DNA from: JANNAV01 sp031384695
Lineage (GTDB): Bacteria > Pseudomonadota > Alphaproteobacteria > Rhodobacterales > Rhodobacteraceae
Assembly: GCA_031384695.1 (NCBI GenBank)
Contig: JANNAV010000294.1
Coordinates: 1 to 26,023, forward strand
Length of the DNA stretch: 26,023 nucleotides
Reading direction: 5' to 3'
The notes below the pieces were generated by a model. It was not told the origin of the DNA, made no database searches, and was given only the letters and a program-made list of their open reading frames with translations. A program made the position numbers and the translations under genes. Shown piece after piece: positions 7,818 through 15,181 of the stretch (position 1 is the stretch's first letter; each line of letters starts with the position of its first letter).

Positions 7818-8647
7818 ACGGGCCGCAGATCAGTTGGCTGGCGGACGGGCGGCTGCACCTGCATCACGGGCCAATCGATCTGATCTGTCAGGCATGGGGA
7901 GATGCGGTAGCGGTGGCGATGGGCTATCGCCGGGCCATCGCGCGGTTCGACGGGGTTCTGGCAGAGCTGGTGGCAGAGTTGACGGCATTGCGCCGCGAAA
8001 ATGCGGCCCTGCACGGCCCGGTTGCGCGCAGAATGGCGCAAGCGGTGGCACCTTACCGGCCCGCATTCATCACGCCTATGGCGGCGGTGGCGGGGGCGGT
8101 GGCGGAAACCATTCTGGCCGAAATGCTGCAGCCCGGCGTTCTGCGCGCCTTTGTGAACAACGGCGGCGATATCGCTTTGCATCTGGAGCCGGGCCAAAGT
8201 TTGACATGCGTGCTGGGGCTTGGCGGGCAAACAGCGCCGGTTCAGGTGTGGTATGAACACCGCGTGCGCGGCATCGCCACCTCCGGCTGGCGCGGGCGCA
8301 GCTGGTCATTCGGCATCGCCGATGCAGTTACTGTTCTGGCGGATAGTGCCGCATCCGCTGATGCTGCCGCCACCATGATCGCCAACGCGGTGAACCTGCC
8401 CGGCCATCCCGCCATCACCCGCCGACCGGCGCGCCAGATGCAGGCCGAAAGCGATCTTGGCGCGCGGCTGGTCACCGTCGCGGTCGGGCGGCTTGCCTCA
8501 TCCGAGGTTGCTCTGGCGCTGGCGCAAGGCGAAACTTTCGCCCAAAGCCTGCTGGAGCGCGGACTTATCGAAGGGTGTGCTCTATACTTGCAAGACGAGA
8601 TGCGCGCCGTCGCCGCACCGGGGTTGAAGGAGCCTGCCCATGCCTGA
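7814..8647 (+). CDS. UPF0280 family protein, ApbE-like fold
   Basis: The 277-residue protein matches the UPF0280 family, of unknown function. Two segments recall ApbE, the FAD:protein FMN transferase. VNNGGDIAL at residues 114-122 resembles the ApbE GGDI loop, and ADAVTVLADSAASADAAAT near 169-187 resembles its C-terminal SVTV...AD...AT motif. ApbE attaches FMN to a threonine of a partner protein, so a flavin-related job is possible. No convincing ApbE target motif is visible in the neighbours. The ATG at 7814 overlaps the TGA of the reductase-like gene by 4 bases; the longer in-frame extension upstream to 7442 only shadows that gene. The stop overlaps the next gene by 8 bases. The constant company of the reductase-like gene and DUF1185 in such clusters is recalled from memory and suggests one process. 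Confidence 0.8.
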   Translation: MNGPQISWLADGRLHLHHGPIDLICQAWGDAVAVAMGYRRAIARFDGVLAELVAELTALRRENAALHGPVARRMAQAVAPYRPAFITPMAAVAGAVAETILAEMLQPGVLRAFVNNGGDIALHLEPGQSLTCVLGLGGQTAPVQVWYEHRVRGIATSGWRGRSWSFGIADAVTVLADSAASADAAATMIANAVNLPGHPAITRRPARQMQAESDLGARLVTVAVGRLASSEVALALAQGETFAQSLLERGLIEGCALYLQDEMRAVAAPGLKEPAHA

Positions 8648-9221
8648 GTTTCCGCTGCGCCGGATCACCCTGCAGATCGAGGAAATCCTGCACGATGGGG
8701 GGCCGCAACCCGCCACGCCGCGCCTGCGGGGCGCCATCATGGTCGTGGTGCAAAACCCCTATGCGGGGGGCTATGTAGCTGATTTGCAAGCCGGAATGGA
8801 CGCCTTGAAGCCGCTTGGCCTGATGATGACCGACCGTCTGATCGCCGCATTGGGCGGCCGGACCGGCATCGACGCTTACGGCAAAGGTGCCATGGTGGGC
8901 GCGGCCGGTGAGGTGGAGCATGCCGCACTCTGGCATGCGCCGGGGGGCTATGCGATGCGCGAAAGGCTGGGCGAAAGCCGGGCAATCGTGCCTTCGGCAA
9001 TGAAAGTGGCGGCAATGGCGGCAACGCTCGATGTGCCGCTGGGCCATATCAACGCCGCCTATGTGCGCGGACACTTTGACGCGATGACGGTGAATATGCC
9101 CGATGCGCCCCGCGCGGCAGAGATCGTGTTCGTGCTGGCGATGGCGATAGGCGCGCGGATTCATAGCCGAGTGGGCGGATTAGAGCCGCATCAGGTGAAA
9201 GGCGAAGACGGGTTACGCTGA
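8640..9221 (+). CDS. DUF1185 / 'amino acid synthesis' family protein (PF06684)
   Basis: This 193-residue protein has the length and layout of PF06684 (DUF1185, BB2672-like fold), whose name comes from old annotation rather than proven function. The ending GARIHSRVGGLEPHQVKGED-GLR is typical of the family. Other visible segments are YAGGYVADL near residues 40-48, KGAMVGAAGEVEHAA near 82-96 and PLGHINAAYVRGHFD near 133-147. The His and Glu residues in the latter two could form an active site. There is no signal peptide or membrane segment, so it is cytoplasmic. The start is well supported: AAGGAG at 8627-8632 lies 7 bases before the ATG, which overlaps the UPF0280 stop. Its place among ring-reduction and ring-opening genes suggests a hydrolytic or tautomerising step, but that is a guess. 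Confidence 0.82.
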   Translation: MPEFPLRRITLQIEEILHDGGPQPATPRLRGAIMVVVQNPYAGGYVADLQAGMDALKPLGLMMTDRLIAALGGRTGIDAYGKGAMVGAAGEVEHAALWHAPGGYAMRERLGESRAIVPSAMKVAAMAATLDVPLGHINAAYVRGHFDAMTVNMPDAPRAAEIVFVLAMAIGARIHSRVGGLEPHQVKGEDGLR

Positions 9222-10558
9222 TGCGGATTGGAGCGGCAGTTCTGGCGGCGGGGCTGCTTTTGGCAAGCGCCGCCTTTGCCTGCGCCCTGCCGCCTTCGGT
9301 GATCCTGACGCTGCCGACCGGACAGTTCATTCTGGCCGCCGCAGTTACGGTTGCGCTGACCGCGATGCTGGGGGCTGCAACCGGCAGTCTGCCCGTGATG
9401 CAGGCCCGGATGCTGTGGCAAGCGCCGGACCGTCTGGCGGGTACGGCGCTGTCGTATCTGGGTTTCTTGTTGTTTCTTGGCCTTCTCGGCATCGGTTTTC
9501 TGGGTGCCGAAGACCCGATGCACAATCTGCTGCCGCTGGTGTTCTGGACCGGGGTTTGGGTCGCCCTGCCGCTCGCATCGCTGATTTTCGGCAATCTGTG
9601 GCGGGTTTTGAACCCATGGTACGGGCCGGTGCGGATGGCGCGGCTGCTGATCGGGCGGACGGGCAAGGCGGGTCTGGCCCGGTGGCAGCAATGGCCCGCA
9701 GTGCTGGGGCTGCTGGGGTTCAGCTGGTTTCAAAGCGTGTCGGTGGCACCCAGTGATCCGGGCGGTCTGGCGTGGCTGGCGCTGGGCTATTGGGCGGTTA
9801 TCTTTGGGCTGGCGGTGGCCGAGGGCGAAGACTGGCTGCAACAGGGCGAGTTTCTAAGCGTGTTCTTCGCCATGATCGCAAGCATAGCCCCGTTCTGGCG
9901 GCAACGCAGCGGCGGCACGGTCAGAACCTTCATCGGCTGGCCCGGAACGCAGGTGCTGGCGATGCCGCCCCTGAGCCGGAGTGGGGCCGCTTTCCTGACG
10001 CTGGCACTGTCGGCCTTGACGTTTGACGGCTTGTCAGAGACGTTCTGGTGGATGGGCCTGCTGGGCCAGAACCCGTTGGAGTTTGTCGGGCGTTCAGCGG
10101 TAATAGTGCCGAATACCGCCGGGTTGCTGGGCGTCTGGGGGCTGACGGCGCTGGTCATCCGGGCGGTACTGCGCGCGTCAACCCTTGCGGCGGGCCCGGT
10201 GATGCTGGCCTTTCTGGCCATCGCCGCGGGCTATCACGCGGCGCACAACCTGGTGCTGCTGCTGACCACCGGGCAATACACCCTTGCGGCCCTGAACGAT
10301 CCGTTGTTTCGCGGCGATGCCTGGCTGGGGCTTGCGCCGTTCTATGTTTCGTTCGGATTTCTGAGCAACCCTGCGGCGGTGACGGCGATTTATGCTGCCC
10401 AGTTCGTGGCGATTCTGGCGGCGCATTTGCTGGCGGTGGTGCTGGCGCTGCGGTTGGCGGGGCCGGCGGGCATCCGGGCACATTTGCCGCTGACAGGGAT
10501 GATGGTCGCCTATACAGTTCTGGGGCTGTGGCTTTTGTCCACCGCACGCGGGGCTTGA
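9221..10558 (+). CDS. Uncharacterised multi-pass membrane protein
   Basis: The 445-residue protein is almost entirely hydrophobic, with about 11-12 predicted membrane spans by eye, beginning with a signal-like first span (residues 1-22). Conserved-looking motifs are NLWRVLNPW near 126, FDGLSETFWW near 268, YHAAHN near 338 and GQYTLAALNDPLFRGDAWLG near 351-370. These remind me of actinobacterial membrane proteins often labelled fenitrothion hydrolase, a name with little functional backing; I would not transfer it. The ATG overlaps the DUF1185 stop by one base (TGATG), so it is translated within the operon. It sits between the enzymes and the ABC importer, so a transport or membrane-enzyme role for the same substrate is plausible. 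It does not resemble a major secondary transporter family that I recognise. Confidence 0.8.
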   Translation: MRIGAAVLAAGLLLASAAFACALPPSVILTLPTGQFILAAAVTVALTAMLGAATGSLPVMQARMLWQAPDRLAGTALSYLGFLLFLGLLGIGFLGAEDPMHNLLPLVFWTGVWVALPLASLIFGNLWRVLNPWYGPVRMARLLIGRTGKAGLARWQQWPAVLGLLGFSWFQSVSVAPSDPGGLAWLALGYWAVIFGLAVAEGEDWLQQGEFLSVFFAMIASIAPFWRQRSGGTVRTFIGWPGTQVLAMPPLSRSGAAFLTLALSALTFDGLSETFWWMGLLGQNPLEFVGRSAVIVPNTAGLLGVWGLTALVIRAVLRASTLAAGPVMLAFLAIAAGYHAAHNLVLLLTTGQYTLAALNDPLFRGDAWLGLAPFYVSFGFLSNPAAVTAIYAAQFVAILAAHLLAVVLALRLAGPAGIRAHLPLTGMMVAYTVLGLWLLSTARGA

Positions 10559-10561
10559 AGG

Positions 10562-10600
10562 AGTTGCAGTATTATGTTGCAAAACCATAAACTTAAACCA
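10562..10600 (+). promoter_or_regulatory. AT-rich palindrome and candidate internal promoter before the ABC importer genes
   Basis: TTGCAGTATTATGTTGCAA (10564-10582) is an imperfect palindrome: the 5-base arms TTGCA/TGCAA are perfect, with a symmetric AT...AT inside. It is followed by CATAAACTTAAACC. This AT-rich island stands out in otherwise GC-rich sequence. TTGCAG (10564-10569) and CATAAA (10586-10591) are 16 bases apart and could serve as -35 and -10 boxes. The pattern suggests a regulator-controlled promoter for the binding protein and permease genes inside the larger operon. It lies in an 84-base gap. Confidence 0.45.
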
Positions 10601-10642
10601 ACGGTGCCGCGCAAAGCGCCGAACAACAGTGGAGACGAAATC

Positions 10643-11929
10643 ATGGTGACCAAGGATTTTACCGCCAAAGCGCCCTCCCGGCGTTCGGTTCTGCAAGGCA
10701 TGGGTGCGGGTTTGCTGGCCTCGACGGCGCTTCCGGCCGTGGCTTGGGCGCAGGGCGCGCCAATAAAGCTTGGCTTCCAACTGCACGCCACCGGCATCGG
10801 CGCCTCTTATGGTCGCTGGTATCAGCGCACGGCGGATGCGGCGGTCAAGGTGATCAACGAAGGCGGCGGTATCGGCGGGCGCACCGTCGAACTGATCTAC
10901 GAGGATGACGCGACAGACCCTGCGCGCGGGGCCGAGGTGGTGGATAAATTCGTCAATCAGCATGGCTGCGAGGTGGTTCTGGGCACCCTTTTCAGCCATG
11001 TAGTGATAGGTTCAGCCCCGCGCGCGGGCGAATTGCGCGTACCCTATCTGGTCTGCTCCGAGGGCTATCATGTGGCCTCGGGCATGCTGAACCGCTGGAC
11101 GTTGCAGCCCGGCATCACCGATGTGCGCAGCCAGATCGCCTCGATGGCGCCGTGGGTTGCGGCCAATCTGGGCAAGAAGGTGGCGATGATCTTCCCCGAT
11201 TTTGCCTTTGGCCATGATCACCGCGATTTCTTTACCGCCGCGATGACGGCTTTGGGCGGCGAGGTGGTGGCCCAGATCGCCGTGCCGCCCACCGAGACCA
11301 GCTTTACCCGCCATTTTCCGCAAATCCCCGCCGATACCGAGGTGTTGTATCATGTGATGGTTGGCCCGGGCGTGCTGACCTTCGTGAAGGAACTGGGCGA
11401 GTTTTATGGCACCGCCGCCAAGCCGAAGATGTTCGGCTTTATCGACAGTCTCGAGGCCGTCGATATCGCCTCGCCGGGGCTGGAGTTTCTGGAAGGCACC
11501 CATTTCTGGGAGGCACATAACCGGATGAAACCCGCCGATGCGGGCGAACACGAGGCGGCGTATCGCGCGGCGGTGGGGGTGGATGACAATGGCGCATCCG
11601 TCTCTGATCCGGCGGATGTGGCCACTTACAGCCATATGTTTTCGGCCTGGGAGACGCTGTTTGCCATTAAGGCGGGGATGGAGGCTTGCGGTTATGCGGG
11701 CCCCGCCGACCGGCAAAAGTTTGTCGAGGCGATGGAGGCGATGTCCGAGATGCCCTATGGGATCGCGCGGCCACAGGGCGCGAAACGCTTTAACGGCAAG
11801 ACGCATCAGGCCTTTGGCACTCAGAATATCAGTCAGGTTCAGGGCGGCAAACTGGTGCGGGTCCACCAAACCTCGATGGAAGACGGCGCTTACCCCGATC
11901 AGGTGGATTACACCACGCAAGCGTTCTAA
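10643..11929 (+). CDS. Liv-type ABC importer, periplasmic substrate-binding protein
   Basis: The 428-residue protein is a type I periplasmic binding protein of the branched-chain amino acid/amide/urea class (LivK/AmiC-like). A twin-arginine-like signal lies at residues 12-36: SRRSVLQGM, a hydrophobic stretch, and cleavage probably after AWA at 36. Export may therefore be by the Tat system, which would mean folding before export. The body has EGGGIGGRTVELIYEDDATD, typical of the family's first lobe. The start at 10643 is preferred over ATG 10574 because GGAG (10631-10634) is well placed and the signal peptide then has normal length. It is the first of five importer genes. Ligand cannot be read from sequence; context suggests the heterocycle handled by the upstream enzymes. 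A GC hairpin follows directly after the stop. Confidence 0.92.
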   Translation: MVTKDFTAKAPSRRSVLQGMGAGLLASTALPAVAWAQGAPIKLGFQLHATGIGASYGRWYQRTADAAVKVINEGGGIGGRTVELIYEDDATDPARGAEVVDKFVNQHGCEVVLGTLFSHVVIGSAPRAGELRVPYLVCSEGYHVASGMLNRWTLQPGITDVRSQIASMAPWVAANLGKKVAMIFPDFAFGHDHRDFFTAAMTALGGEVVAQIAVPPTETSFTRHFPQIPADTEVLYHVMVGPGVLTFVKELGEFYGTAAKPKMFGFIDSLEAVDIASPGLEFLEGTHFWEAHNRMKPADAGEHEAAYRAAVGVDDNGASVSDPADVATYSHMFSAWETLFAIKAGMEACGYAGPADRQKFVEAMEAMSEMPYGIARPQGAKRFNGKTHQAFGTQNISQVQGGKLVRVHQTSMEDGAYPDQVDYTTQAF

Positions 11930-11937
11930 GGCCAGCG

Positions 11938-11959
11938 GGCGGGGGCTTGCACCCCCGCC
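11938..11959 (+). other. Perfect intercistronic GC hairpin after the binding-protein gene
   Basis: GGCGGGGG (11938-11945) and CCCCCGCC (11952-11959) form a perfect 8-bp stem around the loop CTTGCA. It lies in the 40-base gap between the binding-protein stop and the first permease ATG, and ends 10 bases before that ATG. No T-run follows, so it is not a classical terminator. Such hairpins commonly protect the 3' end of binding-protein mRNA and lower permease expression, which would give the excess of binding protein that these importers need. Confidence 0.7.
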
Positions 11960-11969
11960 TCTTGATCCG

Positions 11970-12848
11970 ATGGCATTCGGACCCTTCCTGTTATTGGCCC
12001 TGATGGAGGGCATGGTTTCGGCGGCGGTGCTGGCGCTGACGGCGGTTGGCCTGAGCCTGGTGTTTGGCGTGATGCGGGTGGTGAACGTGGCACATGGGGC
12101 GTTCTTCATGCTGGGCGCGGTTACCGCCTGGTATGTGGCAAAGGCGGTGCCGGGGCCTGCGGTTGCGGGGTTTTTGGCGGCGCTGGTGGTGGCTCCGTTG
12201 CTGGTCGCGGCACTGGCGACACTGGCAGACCGGCTGGTGCTGCGGCGGCTTCACTATGATCCCGAAGCCACGATCGTGGCGACAATCGGACTGCTTTATA
12301 TAGTCGAACAGGCCGCGTTGAGCCTGTTTGGCCCCGATGCCCGGCCGGTTGAGGCGCCGTTTACCTGGCGCCTGCAACTGCCGTGGTTCGGCTATTCCGG
12401 GTACAAGATCTTTGTCGTGCTGGCAGCGGCCGTCATCCTGCTTGGCGTCTATGGCTTCCTGACGCGGACCAAGGCCGGTCTGGTGATGCGCGCCACGCAG
12501 GTGGACAGGCAGACAGCGCAGGCGTTCGGCATTGATGTGGACCGGGTCTATGCCGGGGTGTTTGCGCTTGGCGCGGCGCTGGCGGCGGTGGCTGCGGTGC
12601 TGGTGGTGCCGATCAGCCAGGCGCATTACAAAATGGGCGCTGATCCGCTTTTGCTGTCGTTCATCGTGGTGATTATCGGCGGTTTAGGCTCGATTCGCGG
12701 CACGCTTTGGGCGGCGCTGATCATCGGGCTGGGCGATGGGGTGATTTCGATGTTCTTCTCGCCAACGCTTGCCAAGATCATCGCCACGCTGCTGGTGGCA
12801 ATGGTCCTGGTGTTCCGCCCGCAGGGCCTGTTTGGGGCGAAAGCATGA
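11970..12848 (+). CDS. livH: Liv-type ABC importer permease (LivH-like)
   Basis: The 292-residue integral membrane protein is the first inner-membrane permease of a branched-chain amino acid-type (HAAT) ABC importer. The family signature GLSLVFGVMRVVNVAHGAFFML lies within residues 25-47 (split here as GLSLVFGVMRVV and NVAHGAFFML). The later segment IIGGLGSIRGTLWAA lies near residues 233-247. About eight spans are visible, and the length fits LivH (about 290-300). ATG 11970 is chosen because the conserved N-terminal span begins right after it; the upstream extension reads through the previous gene. No clear ribosome site is seen, and the hairpin just upstream may hold down translation. The stop overlaps the next ATG by 4 bases. 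The symbol denotes family position, not leucine transport. Confidence 0.92.
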   Translation: MAFGPFLLLALMEGMVSAAVLALTAVGLSLVFGVMRVVNVAHGAFFMLGAVTAWYVAKAVPGPAVAGFLAALVVAPLLVAALATLADRLVLRRLHYDPEATIVATIGLLYIVEQAALSLFGPDARPVEAPFTWRLQLPWFGYSGYKIFVVLAAAVILLGVYGFLTRTKAGLVMRATQVDRQTAQAFGIDVDRVYAGVFALGAALAAVAAVLVVPISQAHYKMGADPLLLSFIVVIIGGLGSIRGTLWAALIIGLGDGVISMFFSPTLAKIIATLLVAMVLVFRPQGLFGAKA

Positions 12849-13789
12849 GCGTGCGGGTCAGGATATGGGGGCTGCATCTGGCGGTTCTGCTGGGGCTTTG
12901 GGCGTTGCAGCAGGTGCTGCCGCCCTATCATGCCAACAATCTGGCGCGGATCATGGTGCTGGCGGTGTTTGCGATGGGTTACAATATTGCCTTTGGTTAC
13001 ACAGGCTTGCTCAGCCTCGGCCACGCGCTTTTCTTCGCCGCAGGCATGTACGGCGCGGGGTTGGCGGTGTGGCAGTTGGAATGGGCGGCGCTGCCTGCGC
13101 TTGCGTTGGGGCTGTTGGCGGGCGGGGTTGCGGCGGGGTTGGTGGGGCTTTTGGCACTGCGCACCGCCGGGGTCAGTTTCATGATCGTGACGCTGATGTT
13201 TGCCCAGGCGGGTTACCTTGCGATCCTCTATTTCGGCAGAGTGACGGGCGGTGACGAGGGGTTCGTGGTCGAAGCTGCCGGGCGGCAGTTGTTTGGTGCC
13301 GATCTTGCCACCGATGGGCCGCGCGCTGTGGCCTCACTGGCGCTGTTCGCTGTGGCGATGTTGGCCAATCTGGTGCTGACAGGCTCGCCTTTTGGCCGGG
13401 TGATGGTGGCGATGCGCGAAAACGAGGAACGTTCGCGCATGCTGGGCTACAACCCCTTTGCGGTAAAGCTGGTGGCGCTGGTGATCTCGGGCGTCTACTC
13501 AGGCATCGCGGGGGCGGCTTACGGGGTGATGTTCGGCTATGTCGGCGCCAATTTCGCCACGGTGCAATACTCGATCCTGCCGCTGCTATATGTGCTTTTG
13601 GGCGGATTAGGCACTGTTTTAGGCCCGCTTCTTGGGGCCGTATTGATGTTCTATTTGGTGGATTTCGCCTCAAGCCTGACCTCGGCCTATCTGATGGTGG
13701 TGGGGATCGCTTTGGTGGTTCTGGTGCTGTTCGCGCCGCTTGGAGTGCTGGGCACATTGCGGGAAAGGTGGCTGAAATGGTTGCCATGA
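12845..13789 (+). CDS. livM: Liv-type ABC importer permease (LivM-like)
   Basis: The 314-residue membrane protein is the second permease of the importer, pairing with the LivH-like protein. The family signature GYNIAFGYTGLLSLGHALFF is at residues 45-64. LLGGLGTVLGPLLGA lies near residues 254-268, and the conserved cytoplasmic segment MRENEERSRMLGYNPFAVKL near 190-209 contacts the ATPases. The length is normal for LivM without the extra N-terminal domain seen in E. coli. The ATG at 12845 overlaps the LivH stop (ATGA), indicating translational coupling; the in-frame extension upstream to 12707 is within livH. The stop at 13787-13789 lies inside the start region of the LivG gene. Confidence 0.92.
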   Translation: MSVRVRIWGLHLAVLLGLWALQQVLPPYHANNLARIMVLAVFAMGYNIAFGYTGLLSLGHALFFAAGMYGAGLAVWQLEWAALPALALGLLAGGVAAGLVGLLALRTAGVSFMIVTLMFAQAGYLAILYFGRVTGGDEGFVVEAAGRQLFGADLATDGPRAVASLALFAVAMLANLVLTGSPFGRVMVAMRENEERSRMLGYNPFAVKLVALVISGVYSGIAGAAYGVMFGYVGANFATVQYSILPLLYVLLGGLGTVLGPLLGAVLMFYLVDFASSLTSAYLMVVGIALVVLVLFAPLGVLGTLRERWLKWLP

Positions 13790-14499
13790 TCCTGCAAGCG
13801 AGCGGCCTAAGCCATCATTTCGGCGGCTTGCAAGCAGTGGATGCCGTGGATTTTGAACTGGCAAAGGGCGAAGTTCACGCATTGATCGGCCCCAACGGTG
13901 CCGGGAAAACCACCTTGGTCAACCTGCTTTCGGGCCGCATCCGGGCGCAGGCGGGGCAGATTACCCTTGGCGGCCGCGATATTACGGCGCTGCCTGCGCA
14001 TCTGCGGGTGCGCAGCGGCATCGCCTATACCTTTCAGATCACCTCCATCTATCAGAGGCTTAGCGTGTTTGCCAACGTGGCGCTGGCCTGTCAAAGCCAC
14101 GGCACACGGGAACTGCGCACGGCAGTTGCCGAAGCGCTGGAACTCGTCGGCCTGCAAGCGATGGCAGAACTTCCGGCTGGCACGCTGAGCTATGGCCATC
14201 AGCGGCTTTTGGAACTGGCAATGGGCCTTGCGTTAAAGCCGAAAGTGCTGATCCTCGACGAGCCAACCCAAGGCTTGGCCGCGGGCGAAATAAAGCGATT
14301 CAAGGCTCTGATCGGCATATTGGTGCCTGATATCTCGGTGCTTCTGATCGAGCACAACATGGAAGTGGTGATGGATCTGGCCGACAGGATCACTGTGCTC
14401 AACTTCGGCCGGGTGCTGGCGCATGGCGCGCCCGCCGCCATCAAAGCCAACCGCGCCGTGCAGGCCGCCTATCTGGGGGCCGATCGTGCTGAAACTTGA
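13777..14499 (+). CDS. livG: Liv-type ABC importer ATPase (LivG-like)
   Basis: The 240-residue ABC ATPase has Walker A GPNGAGKTT (near residues 35-43), a Q-loop in TFQITSIYQRLS, and Walker B LILDEPTQGLA. The usual LSGG signature is changed to LSYGHQRLLE, a variant common among LivG proteins. The switch histidine is in LLIEHNMEVVMDLADRI. It powers import together with LivF on the inner face of the membrane. The start is uncertain among GTG 13768, ATG 13777 and ATG 13786. I chose 13777 because GGAAAGG ends 9 bases upstream; 13786 would give a neat ATGA overlap with the livM stop but lacks a ribosome site. Its stop overlaps the livF start by 14 bases. Confidence 0.92.
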   Translation: MVAMILQASGLSHHFGGLQAVDAVDFELAKGEVHALIGPNGAGKTTLVNLLSGRIRAQAGQITLGGRDITALPAHLRVRSGIAYTFQITSIYQRLSVFANVALACQSHGTRELRTAVAEALELVGLQAMAELPAGTLSYGHQRLLELAMGLALKPKVLILDEPTQGLAAGEIKRFKALIGILVPDISVLLIEHNMEVVMDLADRITVLNFGRVLAHGAPAAIKANRAVQAAYLGADRAET

Positions 14500-15181
14500 C
14501 GCGGTGGATGCGGGTTACGGTGCCGCGCAAGTGCTGCGGGGCGTTTCAGTCACCGCAAATGCGGGCGAGGTTTTGTGCGTCATGGGGCGCAACGGGGTGG
14601 GTAAAAGCACGCTTTTGAAGTGCATCATGGGACTGGTTCGCGCCGAGGCCGGGCTTTTGCAGCTGGACGGCACGGCGATCGGCGGCCTTCCCGCCCATCA
14701 GGTGCCGCGCCTCGGGATCGGCTATGTTCCGCAGGGGCGGCGGCTGTTTGGGCCGTTGACGGTGGCGGAGAATCTGGAAATCGGGCTGCTGGCGCGGCGC
14801 AAAGGGGCTGCGGTGCGGGCGCGGGTGCTCGATCTTTTTCCCCGCTTGCGCGAACGTCTGGCGCAGGTTTCGGCCACGCTTTCGGGCGGCGAACAGCAGA
14901 TGCTGGCCATCGCGCGCGCCCTATGTCTGGAGCCGAAATTGCTGCTGCTGGACGAGCCGAGCGAGGGGCTACAGCCGTCGATGATCACGGCGATCCGGGA
15001 TGTGGTGGTTGCACTGAAGGTTACTGGTGTCGCAATTATACTAGTGGAACAACGGGTTGAGACGGTTCTGGGGATGGCGGACAGAGTGGCGTTCATGGAT
15101 CAGGGCCGGATTGCCGAAGTGCTGCCCAGCGCCGGTTTGCGCGCCGATGCGGACGTGTTTCGCCGCTATGTGGGGGTGTGA
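14486..15181 (+). CDS. livF: Liv-type ABC importer ATPase (LivF-like)
   Basis: The 231-residue ABC ATPase carries Walker A GRNGVGKSTL (near residues 36-45), Q-loop GYVPQGRRLFGPL, canonical signature LSGGEQQMLAIARAL, Walker B LLLLDEPSEGLQP and the switch region VEQRVETVLGMADRV, where Gln replaces the usual H-loop His, as is common in LivF. It is the second ATPase of the importer. The GTG at 14486 is preferred as start because the protein then begins LKLDAVDAGYG like other LivF proteins, has the usual length, and has GGGGGCC 6-10 bases upstream. The in-frame ATG at 14423 lies well inside livG. The TGA is directly followed by the ATG of the hydantoinase gene, tying the importer to the ring-opening enzyme. 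Confidence 0.92.
   Translation: MLKLDAVDAGYGAAQVLRGVSVTANAGEVLCVMGRNGVGKSTLLKCIMGLVRAEAGLLQLDGTAIGGLPAHQVPRLGIGYVPQGRRLFGPLTVAENLEIGLLARRKGAAVRARVLDLFPRLRERLAQVSATLSGGEQQMLAIARALCLEPKLLLLDEPSEGLQPSMITAIRDVVVALKVTGVAIILVEQRVETVLGMADRVAFMDQGRIAEVLPSAGLRADADVFRRYVGV

Noticed and set aside
8080..8106. GGCGGTGGCGGGGGCGGTGG-like run that looks like a simple repeat.
   Set aside because: It encodes MAAVAGAVAET within the UPF0280 frame and is explained by GCG/GTG codon use for Ala and Val.
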